Shown in pieces: positions 36,994-47,085 of a stretch of 64,000 nt of DNA. The notes under the pieces are model-generated. The model was not told the DNA's origin. It saw nothing but the letters and a program-made list of their open reading frames with translations, and did not search any database. Position 1 is the first letter of the stretch. Each line of letters starts with the position of its first letter. The stretch is from Rhabdornis inornatus (lineage: Eukaryota; Chordata; Aves; Passeriformes; Rhabdornithidae): contig VWZS01008197.1 of the NCBI GenBank assembly GCA_013397075.1, positions 2,138,996 through 2,202,995 of the forward strand, written 5' to 3'. The position numbers were made by a program, and so were the translations under genes.

Positions 36994-39480
36994 GTCTGGA
37001 AGCAAAAAAACTATGAACTTGAGGAAAGCTACAGCAACCTTATTAGCGTGGCATTCATTGTGTTCTGCTTAGTATGGAGTAAGATGAATTTGCTCTTGAG
37101 ATTTATCCGTCACTTCAGGTATGACTTGTGTGAGGAACCTAACAAAATTTAACATAACATTTCATTATTTTTCAACTGGCTGTGGTTAGGGGGTAACTCA
37201 ATCTTCAGTAAAGATCAAAACAAAACCTCCAAACCAACCAACCAATCAAACAACAAAAAAAACCCCATACCACGTCCACCTACATGTTTATATGTATCCA
37301 TACTTACATGCATATGTATGGTTATGTATACAAAACCATCTATATGAAAATAGATTTAAAATAAATATTTCCTCAGGTTACTGGAATCTGTAGCAATTAA
37401 TTAGCTATAAAGCTCTCTAATCTTGCACAAAACAGGAAAAAATATGAGCCAGGATGATTAAGCCAAAAGAGACAGTGAGAAGAGAAATGCAATTGGCAGG
37501 AACTACATTTTAATTTTCTTGATACCATGAGTGAAATTTCTGTTCTTAAAAAAAAAAAATTAAATGAGCTATTTAAATTAAAACATGGCTTAGTCAAGTA
37601 CCAGTAACAAAATGAAATATTAAGTGGAGGGAATCTGAGGAAACACTATTTTCAAGTGATACAATCTTGCTAGCTTTTCGATTTTCTGGGGTAATAAAGG
37701 CGCTACAGAAAGGTGGTAAATATACTTATATACTTTTTGTTTTTTGGTGAAGCTTTTGGACACAGCTGCTGTCAGGTGCTATTTCCCTTACCCTTCAAAC
37801 TTAAAATACAAAATAATTAAATAAGGGATGGAAATTGATTTCTGTCTCAAGTACAAGTTTCTGCATAATACTGAACTCAATTAGGTTCTCACTGATCACA
37901 TGTGTGAGCCTTTAGGAACACAGGAAGTAGAGTGACTGAAAACTGTGTGACCAATATAGTGCATTGTGGGACAGATGTGGCTTAGACTTTTACTTCCTTG
38001 AACCCACCACACATGCATGCAAGTACAGGCTTTTTTCATGAAGCAACAGATTAATGTCTAAAATATAGATATATGTATGTATATAGATGTATATATACAC
38101 GTACAATCCATAATGTATTTACATGTTAAAAATGGCTTTCAAGTTAACTATTAGTACCTACCTTCCACATATACACCTACTGATTTTATAATTTTTTCTC
38201 TCATTCATATATATACTTATATTAACACTTCACAGTTTCTTTTCTTTCTTCTGTTTTGATTTTTTTTTTAACCGTGTGTTGGAGGTGTTATGGATTGAAT
38301 ACAAATCTCACGGTATCTTTGAAGGAAAACAAGGGTATTGCTCTTCTGACACTTTGATCATAATATTTCTCAGATTGGAGACACATTGCTCTCCATATGA
38401 TTAAAGACATGTCAGCAACATTTATTTAAATGTTATCTCTACATTAGGCTAGCATCAGGATAATAATTAGGTCTGATTTATAGAATCATGACACACAGCT
38501 TTTACCAGGAAGAGTTTTTCTCTTCAATACTATACAGTACATCATTTTAATGTACATACATTTTCAGTATACATATCTATCCACTAAAACCTTGATACTC
38601 TAGGTAGCTTACTGCAATTAATCCATTGTTAGGAATGATGATAAACTAATTTGTAATTATCAGCTACTCAGATCTATTTTTATGTAACTCTTGTTATAGT
38701 ATGAATTAAAAATTAAGCTTCGTGTGAAAATTTGCATAGAAAAAAGAGGAACAAAATTAACCTCTAATTAAGGTAGACTTCTGAAGGAAAGAATGCCAAC
38801 ACATATTTTAGTTTATTCTGAAGTCTTAATCTGTGCTCTAATCTGTACTGAGGTCAGTAAATATACTTCCCTATGTGTCCCAGTACTCAAATCCCCAGTT
38901 GTTTGGACAGATGAAGTGGCGAGACGTAGCTTTTTCCTTTCCATTAAAAAACTGGTGCTCTTCTATCAGCCACATTGGATATGGCCTAAACAGTGCCAGA
39001 CACCAAACTGTCACTGTTCAATCAGAAGAAGTAAATGTTTTATCCCTGTAGAAAAGATTAAATATTTTTCCTCCAGATGCTTTGGCTGTATTTCCTGGTT
39101 TTACAGTTGCCTTATCTGTTATTCAAGCAATAACATTTGCAATCTTTATTTGCATAATGCCTGCTTAACACAATGAAATGTTGCCCTTGGTTCTTCTGTC
39201 AGCAAAAAAACCCCAACATGATAATGGTTAACAGTAATGAGATAATTAACTTGTCTCTTGAATTGCAATATAAAATACTTATATAAAATATATAAAGTAT
39301 TTTAAAATATTAAAAAAATATATATACTTATATAAAATAAGATAGATATGCTTGTCTTATTTGGTGGGGACAAAGTTCAGAACGATGTTTGGAAGTAAAA
39401 AAGGAGGCTCCTAACGTGTCTGAATACACACAGTAATGTGAGAAGCTTCTGCAGTGAAACCTTTATTAAGGAAGAGCCTG

Positions 39481-39513
39481 CCCTTTCCCCTTCCCCTTTC
39501 TCCTTCCCTCTCT
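39481..39513. repeat. Pure C/T tract
   Basis: Thirty-three consecutive pyrimidines, rich in CCCTTTCC-type units, occur without a purine. Such tracts can adopt triplex structures under supercoiling, but the run is short and not clearly a mirror repeat. Confidence 0.8.
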
Positions 39514-41676
39514 ATCTATTGTCTAGGTACAGGCTGGATAATATTAACACAGAAATCCAAAAGTCTGCTTTCACCTCAATATAGGTGACTGGAAAAAGCT
39601 ATGTTAACCAGCAGAGCTGTGACAATGTGCAGTACACAGAATATCTTCACAGAAGAAGTGAAAAATTGAATGTTCACTGCTGAGAGAACTTAAGGAATAC
39701 ATGAAAACATACATATGTGACTGAAAGTTGCTTTTAGGTCCTTGATTCCAGAAGCGAAAATGTATGAAAGTAATATGATGAAAATGAGGAACGTGAAGGA
39801 ACAAGAAGAATGAAAGTGTGTCTGCTTACCCCCCACTAAAAAAAAACAAAAACAAACAAAAAAACCCTGATTTTAAGAAAGTGGTATGGCAACACTTGGC
39901 AGAAGTGTGGTTTAAGAACAACCCATCTTCTAATATCAGCTAGAAACCCTGGCTTTGCCTCTGACTCACATAGAAAATGAATTCTGATGATTGGCTTTAT
40001 TTTTTGTGTTCCATTGATCATTTCAGGCCTATCTGTCTTTTCCCCCTCATCTGTGCAAAGCAGAGATTTTGCCATGGTCAGCAATTCCTTTAGGATACAT
40101 TTACAAAGGCAGTGAGGAACTTCTCTATGCCTGCCACTATACATCCATACTTTTCTCAGTCACAGAAGCTTATTATCATCTTTGCAATTTATTTTTTCAT
40201 AGAATTGAGCTTTCCCTGCAGCAGCATTCAAAGCGAATATTTGGTAGTTTATCATTTACTTCAAAATTTCCAGATTTTATTTCTAGGGCAGCAGCTGGCT
40301 ATCCAAGTACTAATCCATATTGCTTTTGCTCCTCAGAACAGATGGGCTTCTAATTATAAATTGCATTTTACCTATATTTCCTATTCAGGTACAGGGGAGG
40401 ACTGTCGGCAGTGGGAAGGATCCCAAACTGGGGCTGTAGGAAGGAGTTGTAGAGACAAAGCATCATGAACTGGTCTCCAGCCCCATTCCTCACAACCCTG
40501 TGCCTACTGGGGGGAGGAGGAAGAAGAATCATAAGTGAATTGAGACTGAGAAGGAGGGCTGGGGAGAAGGTGTTTTTAGTTTTGTTTTTATTTATCACTA
40601 TCACACTCTTATAATTTGGCAATGAATTAATTTTCCCAAGTGGAATTTGTTTTGCCTGTGATTGTAATTGGTAAGTGATCTCCCTGTCCTTACTTTAATC
40701 CTTGAGCTTTTCTATCATATTTCTTCCCCATCTTGCTGATGAGAGGGTGAAAGAGTCTCTGGCAGCCAGCTAAAGTCAAGTCACCACATCTGAGAAATAT
40801 CCAGATCTGATTACAGTAAATGACATTTCTGGAGATACCCAAATCTACGGTTGATGGAAAAACTGAGATTTGATGAGCAAAAAGTGTCTGAAAACTGTCC
40901 GAGAAAGCTTAGGTAAATTTGAGAATTGCTACTAGAATTTGCAAAGAGGATGTCACAGAAAAGGGGTTTCCAAAATGTGTTGTGAGGTTAGACTTTCTTC
41001 CTGTTTCCAAGGCGAACATGAAATAAATACTGCAAATTCTCTCACTACCTTTTCAATTTCCAGAATGCTTAAATGTGTGAGTTTTGCATGCCAGGTGGCT
41101 TTTAATTGCAAAGGAAAGCTGATAGGTATCTATGGTTAAGTTAAGGGGCTGAGAGGGCAGGTTTTAATGGCTGAAATTCCTCAACTTCCCACTTGTGTCA
41201 CTGTTCTCTTTAAAATACAAGCTTTACACGTTTAACAGTGTGATATTCTGGGTTTGCAAAGAATTTCACAACTTGAGCAATTTGCAGTTAATTCAGCAAG
41301 AAGTGTGTGGCCTCCTCGGGGTTTTACATTTCTTGGACTGGAGACTGTGTGGGGATTTGAGCTGCTGGCTGGTAAGCTAGAGTGAAAAAAAAAAGGGGGT
41401 TGCTGGTTGGCCAGTGAAATAAGGATCTGATTCAGCTGCAGGGAGAGCCCTTGGCTGACTGGCTGGTGGCAGAAGTGCACTAGACTATTTTCAGGAAAGG
41501 AAACATGCTTCTTTAGCATAAGCATAGGACCAGCTCATGTTATCTGGCACGTGTGGTCTATGCCATATGTAGATGTTGAAATTTTCTTCTTGAAGCAAAA
41601 TCCTAGACAAACTCTTGATGTCTGGAGAGGCTACCTGGAACAGAGGTTAGAGAGTGTTAAAGGAATAAAGTAGGAA

Positions 41677-41682
41677 TTTATT
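41677..41682 (-). promoter_or_regulatory. Putative LTR polyadenylation signal
   Basis: An AATAAA on the minus strand near the 3' end of the probable LTR, about 20 bases before its TTAACA terminus. This is the usual position for the R-region polyadenylation signal. Confidence 0.4.
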
Positions 41683-41770
41683 AAAAGGCCTTCAAAGGAC
41701 ACACCTTGGGCAGTACAAGAGCCTGGCCCTGGCTCCACCCAAGATGGACTCCAAGTCACGAGTTCTCACA

Positions 41771-41780
41771 CTTTTATAAG
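41771..41780 (-). promoter_or_regulatory. Putative LTR TATA box
   Basis: On the minus strand this reads CTTATAAAAG, a good TATA-box match placed about 90 bases before an AATAAA motif inside the probable LTR. The placement is what supports a retroviral promoter. Whether it is active is unknown. Confidence 0.45.
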
Positions 41781-42051
41781 TTTTGGTCCATTTCCATATT
41801 GGGGTTAATTGTCCAATTACAGCTTCAGGTTATGCAGTCCCATCCTCCCAGATTGCTCTCCTCAGTTTGCTGTTGTTTGCACTTTTGGGGCCTGAAGCTG
41901 CAATGGTGTCCTTGGTTCTAGGGCTGGAAAAGGATTGTTTTGTCAAACTGAGCTGTGACGAGAACTTGCTAACACTTTATATGAAGTTCAGAGTTATATA
42001 CTAATGCAGTGCAGAATCTGGAAAATATGAAAGCTAAAACTTAAGACATCA

Positions 42052-43254
42052 CTCTGAATACCACAAAATTGTAAAGCCTAAAAGGAATACTTATGATGCT
42101 TATGAACCATCCCATGGTTGATCATGATTGTCTTATATACATGTTTTAAATTGTGAAGACTTTAGTCTTGCAGCTGGGAAGTGTCCCTTAAAAGTGACCA
42201 AGAGTTGTATAGAACATTGTGGAATTCACTAGAAATTAAAGCAAGTACCTATAGGTTAAGAATATTTTGATGGTTCTTGAGCTATTTCCTGAGCACTCAA
42301 GATACAGAGAGCTATAATCTTAAACTGAATTAGATCACTTGTATTGGTAAAAAAGGAGAGCTTCAGTCTTGTATTTCATGAGAAAACAAATTCATCTCTA
42401 TGTGATAAGAAGCCTCATGGGAAAATTAACTGATTGACCCAAAGTCACTGCTGACTTCTGTGAGACTTAAAGACAGTGATCCCTCTCTTGAACCCACCAT
42501 TCAAAAATTTACTGCTTTAATGGGTTTTCCCCAGTAAAAATAGCTGGGAAATGAGTCTTGTGTATTGCAGATAAGCTGTGCTAAACACCAAATGCCAGCA
42601 TGATGAAACAATATAGAAAAATCTTGTCTGCTTTAAGATTTATTGAAACAAGAACTTAAAATTAAGTATGGTAAAAGCACCACTTAATTTTCAGTATTAA
42701 AAGGAGAAATTTTAGAGGCATACAGGTTAGGCTTTAAGTCTCATCATCTTACTCTTAAGAAAAACCCCGTGCAAGTAGACTGCTTGTTTCATCACCAGAC
42801 ATGGTGCTGATTGAAACCAGGAATAACATAGGAAGTATTGTGTAAAAGCCTCCATTTTTCTGTAGGTGAACATATGCCTTTGGTCTGTCATAACTCAGAA
42901 TAAACAAATGTGAGCACTTTCAGCAAAGAACCTATTAACTGGCTTGAGTTTCACCACACAACTTAGTAGGCATTTAGGGAGGCTGAGATTTGTTTTTTTC
43001 TCCCTATCTACTCTCACTTTCCCAATTTTAAAGAGATTAACCAAAGGGTAGCATTTTACAATGGCAGTATTGATAAAGGTTGACTGTCTTGCTTTAGAAA
43101 TCTTCAAATTTCTGTAAGCTGTTTTTAAACAGTGGTTAAATAAGAAAGAATTTTAGCACAAATCTCCAGATATTTGATCATGCTAAAAGCTAATTAAACT
43201 GCACACTCAAGATATAAAACAAAAGTAATGTCATTAATGTGCAAAGGGGAAAAA
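42052..43254. other. AT-rich non-coding sequence, no gene seen
   Basis: I see no recognisable feature. The LTR at its left edge might extend some bases into it, because no target-site duplication could be fixed. Confidence 0.55.
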
Positions 43255-43330
43255 GATCTGGTTTGGTCATCCCTGAATTGGTCAAGCAGCTAGGTTAGAC
43301 GACCACTTGAGGTCTTGTCCAGCCAAATTA
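43255..43330 (+). mobile_element. Short CR1-like 3' tail, plus orientation
   Basis: The sequence GGTTAGACGACCACTTGAGG then TCTTGTCCAGCCAAATTA resembles the last bases of a plus-strand CR1, where the consensus reads roughly: a GATGACC block, a GAGGTCCCTTCCAACC block, and then the ATTCTATGA tail. It is short and diverged. The tandem array at 43331-43440 begins exactly where the CR1 tail repeats should start, which supports the call. Confidence 0.6.
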
Positions 43331-43440
43331 TCCTATCCTATCCTATCCTATCCTATCCTATCCTATCCTATCCTATCCTATCCTATCCTATCCTATCCTA
43401 TCCTATCCTATCCTATCCTATCCTATCCTCTCCTATCCTA
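43331..43440. repeat. (TCCTA)22 pentanucleotide microsatellite
   Basis: Twenty-two units of TCCTA span 110 bases with one visible substitution (TCCTC near 43430). It directly follows a CR1-like 3' end, so it most likely grew from that element's ATCCTA/ATTCTATG-type tail by slippage. The near-perfect array suggests recent expansion and probable length polymorphism. Confidence 0.95.
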
Positions 43441-44114
43441 TCTCACGTAAAAGGTATGGTGGACTTTCACAAGTCTACATGAAATCTCCTGATTTCAAAT
43501 CTTTCCTAAAAAAGTATTTCTATGATTAGCAAATTGCTGCCAGTTTTCAATTAAACTGCTGGATTTTTAAATCATAAAATTAAGGCTGCTGTCTTCTCAA
43601 ATGCATCAAGGTCAAACAATATCTAAGAGTTTTAGAGTAGCTACTACTCTAGGAGAGTAATGCAAAATATATGCTGTAAGGTGTCAGACTACTTTTGTGT
43701 GTGAAGTCAGAAAATAATCATGGAACTTGTACTCTCTGTAAGGGCAATATAACCAAACTTTCTGAAAGCATGTCACTAGGAGTTTTGGACAATCATTCAA
43801 AATTGACTTTGACAATCTAAATAAGGCAACTTCATCTCTTAAAAGATTTCTAAATCCAGACCTGCTTTTGTCTGCCTACCATTTTTCATTAATTAAATGG
43901 TCTTGTATTTGATCTCAGGCCAGCTTAGCTTCTGTATCCACTTTCCACAAAATAGTTCTGAAATTTTATTTATTTATTTAATAATTTTATTGCTTAATGT
44001 GAGAACTTGCAACATTAAAACTTCTCTGCCTGAGACCTCAAGCAGCCACATTGCTGTGGGGTGAGAAGTTACCATGGGCTGGCAAATCCACAATAAATAT
44101 CTATTTGAATGCTC
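43441..44114. other. AT-rich non-coding sequence, no gene seen
   Basis: This contains an 8-bp palindrome with a three-base loop (TAGAGTAG/CTACTCTA, 43633-43651) and a TTTA run near 43964-43980. Nothing else is recognisable. Confidence 0.55.
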
Positions 44115-44201
44115 TTAGCCTGTGGCAAATGCAGTGTAATTTAAGTTAGCATAAAAGAAGGCTAGGCAAACTCAATTTATTTTACATTTGCCACAGGCTA
44201 A
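44115..44201. ncRNA. Imperfect 36-bp hairpin, pre-miRNA-like candidate
   Basis: The outer 17 bases of the left arm (44115-44131, TTAGCCTGTGGCAAATG) are exactly complementary to 44185-44201. A 4x4 internal loop follows (CAGT opposite TTTA). An inner stem then pairs 44136-44150 with 44166-44180, with 12 of about 15 positions matching. The terminal loop is 15 bases (44151-44165). Total length of 87 bases, two arms of about 36 and a moderate loop fit the geometry of an animal pre-miRNA on either strand. A decayed palindromic MITE or a fold-back of unknown origin fits equally well. I do not recognise a known miRNA seed. No expression or conservation evidence is available here. Confidence 0.4.
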
Positions 44202-44884
44202 AAGAATTAATTGTGGACAGTTGCTGTAGATCAGGTGCTGTATTTATGAAAGCAATTCTTTTGTCAGTACGACTGGTGTGAAATCAGGGAACAATCAGGA
44301 TAGCAATCTGTAATTTCTGGTATTGCAGAACAGCAACAAAAGTATCCACGTAGTCTATGAAGTCATCATTCTCTCAGTGTGAAATACTAGAACAAATATA
44401 TTCAATGGGAAGAAAAAGAGTTTTGGAGAAAAGTGTTTGTGGTGGGTATTGTTAGGTTTCTAACTGGAGCCAGAATAGTTCTTACATTGCCAAGCAAACG
44501 TAAGAAAAACAAAAACAAAACTGCAAACATAGCTTTTGACATTTCAAATAAAATCACAGATTTATAGGTGTAATGAATGGAATTGTATAAAATGCCAACC
44601 TTTTCTTCCTGGAAATTGACGGAAATGTGCCAGTGATTTTACTGGGAGCAAAGATGTGTTCTGTTCAGTGTCTGTTTCTTAGTTCTCTTAGTTTTGTTCA
44701 GCATTGCACAGCCATTCATATTAAACATGTTCTTGCAGTTGTAACCTCCCAAAGTGTATAAATAGGGCAATTGTCACCTTTCTTGCTGTCATGTAAACAC
44801 ATTCTTAATGACCAGATCAGACAGACTATTCGATAGAAAAATTCTACAATGTGAGGCAATGTAACTTTGTTTGTAGGAGGCCAG
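44202..44884. other. AT-rich non-coding sequence, no gene seen
   Basis: I see nothing recognisable between the hairpin candidate and the CR1 element. Confidence 0.55.
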
Positions 44885-45318
44885 GAAGATGGCTCAGAGG
44901 GCTGGAGCAGAGGACAGGCTGAGACAGTTGGGATTGTTCAGCCTGGAGAGAAGAAGGTTCTGGAGACACTTTATGGCATCTGCCAGTCCCTAAAGCAGGT
45001 CTGCAAGAGAGCTGGAGAGGGACTTACTCCAAGAGCAGGTAGTGATAGGAAAAGGGATAATGGCTTTAATTTGAAAGAATGGATTTAGTTTAGTTATGAG
45101 GAAGAAATTCTTAGCTTGAGGGTGGGGAGGCACAGGAAGAGGTAGCCCAGAGAAATCGTGGATGTCCCATCCCTGGAATTGTTCCAGGCCAGGATGGATG
45201 TGGCCCTGAGCATCCTGGGATAGGGAAAGGTGTCCTTGCCCATGGCGGAGGGGCTTGGAACTAGATATTTAAAATCTCTTCCAACCCAAACCATTCTGTG
45301 GTTCTGTGAATCTATGAC
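44885..45318 (+). mobile_element. CR1 LINE 3' fragment, plus orientation
   Basis: This is a 3'-terminal CR1 copy of about 430 bases. It shows the GGCTGGAGCAGAGGACAGGC and TTGTTCAGCCTGGAGAGAAG blocks near the end of ORF2, then the GCACAGGAAGAGGTAGCCCA region, GGAATTGTTCCAGGCCAGGA, AGGTGTCCTTGCCCATGGC, and the CTTCCAACCCAAACCATTCT block. It ends in TCTGTGGTTCTGTGAATCTATG, a diverged CR1 tail. Several indels break the frame. The apparent frames inside it (44867-45088 and 45094-45294 on the minus strand) are not genes. Confidence 0.93.
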
Positions 45319-46605
45319 AATAAAAGAGATTTCAGCAAAAACCCCTTTGGCTAAACAGTTTTCCTCCTCATGTGTTTAATCTCCTTTCAGTACTGTACTC
45401 ACAGTGAAACTTTCTGTATGATGCTTAACTGTGGATCAAACTTTCAAATTAACTGATAATGTTCATCTATCACAGCAGGCACATGCAACTCTTAAGTGTT
45501 GGTCTCTTCTATATACATATTGTGTACAGAGGATTTTGTGTAAGCATACCAGAAATTAAAGGAGGTTTTAAATATAAAGACTAAAAAGCTGATATGGTTA
45601 AAGAGACAGAGAGGTTAAGAACATGAGAAATGCCCCCCACCTTCTGCAAAGCTGGTAGGATAATTGCTGCTGAGCACCATCACATACTGTTGTCTGTAAA
45701 TTATGTTTGGATCAAAGGTGTTTCAACTTCAGCCAGCTCAGGGAGAGGACAAAACCAGTTTAACCATTTGCATCTAGGACTTGTAACTACAGCATACTTC
45801 TAATCTCTCTGCCTTTCACTTTTGTAGTCTGTATAGAGACAATATTATTTCATTATAAAACCCTGAATATTTGCCATGGAAGAGCAAAGTGCTCAGTGAA
45901 AAAAGATGATCCTATCCAAGAATGAGAAGACAACTACCAGACTGTAGAGAAACAGTCATTTTTCTGTCTTTTTCTGCAGCTATTTATCATTCAGTGTGTG
46001 ACAGCTTCAGCAGGACGTAGACAGTTCCCTCATACTGCAACATCCATAAAGGAATGTTTGCGGTGCTTTCCTGGATACAAAGATTATCCTCGAGCAAGGA
46101 GAAATGATGACTGAGATACCTCACCTCCTGATGTGAGTAAATAAGCTATTTGTCACTTGAAGAGAGGACTGGTTGGGAATATAATACAACAGCAGGGCTG
46201 GGGATTGGGAATGGAGGGAAATGTCTTGCTGTCATTTAATTACAAGTCCACAGAGCAGGGAAAAATTAAGTAAACCTGCCCATTTCAAATTTTCTGTTGG
46301 AAACCAGGTGGTTGTTTTCACGTGCTGCAGGTTGTATTTTGCAAATTTCTACTTATTTGCCTAAATCTTTTAAAATAGTCTTTAAAAGATTCATGATTCA
46401 AGTTTAGTCGTATGATTCGAAGTTAAGCTTGAGGACAGTCTACTAGTTAATCATGATGATGTGGTGGCTGGAAAGCAGGAGAAGATCTGAGGATTTTATG
46501 TGTTTCACATCTATTTCTTCAGTTTGGTATAAGGCACTGGCAAAACCAGAATACTGAAAAGGATGCTATTCAAGCTTGATTTTGTCTGGTTTTTTCCCCC
46601 TGAAT
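45319..46605. other. AT-rich non-coding sequence, no gene seen
   Basis: There is no supported feature between the CR1 copy and the GC-rich LTR-like block. Confidence 0.55.
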
Positions 46606-47085
46606 TTCTCCAACATGAGTCCTTTCCACAGGCTACAGTTCTTCACAAACTGCTCTGGTACAGATCGTTTTCCTTGGGCCCCAGTCCTTCAGGAACACAC
46701 TGCTCCAGCATGGGTCTCCCATTTTTCCTGCCAGAAAACTTGCTGCTGTATGGACTCCTCTCCCCCTCAGGATGCAGCCTCCTTCATTTCACTGAACTTT
46801 CTTCAGATCCACCTGCTCTGGTTTGGGATTCTCCAAAGGCTGCTGTATGGAGATCTGCTCCACTTGGTCCTCCATGGGCTGCAGGGAAATGCCAAGTCCA
46901 TCATGGTCTTCTCCAGGAATTGCAAGGGAACCCTTGCTCTGGCACTTGGACCACGTCCTTCTCCATGTCCAGCATGGGTCAGCTCCAGCCACTCCTCAGA
47001 GACTGCCCAGCAGCCCCAACCAGACCCTGGGCACCTTCATCCAGCACTCTGCAGCCCAGTGATGCCCTGCCTTAACAGCTCATCT
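46606..47085 (-). mobile_element. Decayed LTR segment of an endogenous retrovirus
   Basis: This GC-rich block reads like a diverged part of an LTR that is very common in songbird genomes. It has repeated modules built on CTGCTCCAGCATGGGTCTC, CAGTCCTTCAGGAACACACT and CCATGGGCTGCAGGGAAAT wording. Similar phrases recur within the block, reflecting internal duplication in the ancestral LTR. I believe the retroviral sense strand is the minus strand, because in intact copies the TATA box and polyadenylation signal read that way, but neither is retained here. Both ends are missing. Two overlapping plus-strand frames (46563-47075 and 46576-47091, 170 and 171 codons) and a third frame persist because the sequence is poor in TA-containing triplets. 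The putative proteins are rich in Ser, Pro and Leu and unlike known families, so I do not call a gene. Confidence 0.6.

Larger units (their letters stand above)
35937..41654. other. Non-coding sequence with one GC-richer patch
   Basis: I see no supported gene. The stretch 36280-36560 is richer in G+C (for example CTGTGGCAGCAGCTGCTCAC) and may be an old transposon, but I cannot name it. Simple sequence includes an A/C tract at 37222-37265, a TA/TG patch at 38061-38103, an AT-only patch at about 39268-39346 and a pure pyrimidine run at 39481-39513. The 127-codon frame at 38793-39176 is cysteine-rich but unlike any domain I know, and I treat it as chance. Confidence 0.5.
41655..42051 (-). mobile_element. 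Probable solo LTR of an endogenous retrovirus, minus orientation
   Basis: About 400 bases resemble an LTR abundant in songbird genomes, as I remember it. Read on the minus strand it starts TGATGTC and ends TTAACA, giving the expected TG...CA termini. CTTATAAAAG at 41780-41771 would serve as the TATA box. An AATAAA at 41682-41677, about 90 bases downstream, would be the polyadenylation signal. That order and spacing fit U3-R-U5. There is no retroviral gene sequence on either side, so it is a solo LTR left by recombination. I could not find a convincing target-site duplication (GAGAG precedes the left edge and CTCTG follows the right edge), so the true ends may lie some tens of bases away. The family is probably ERVL- or ERVK-like, but I cannot say which. 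Confidence 0.6.

Noticed and set aside
38793..39176. 127-codon cysteine-containing open frame as a small secreted protein
   Set aside because: It has no signal peptide at the start, no known cysteine framework and no promoter or splice context. The length is within chance for 64 kb of AT-rich DNA read in six frames.
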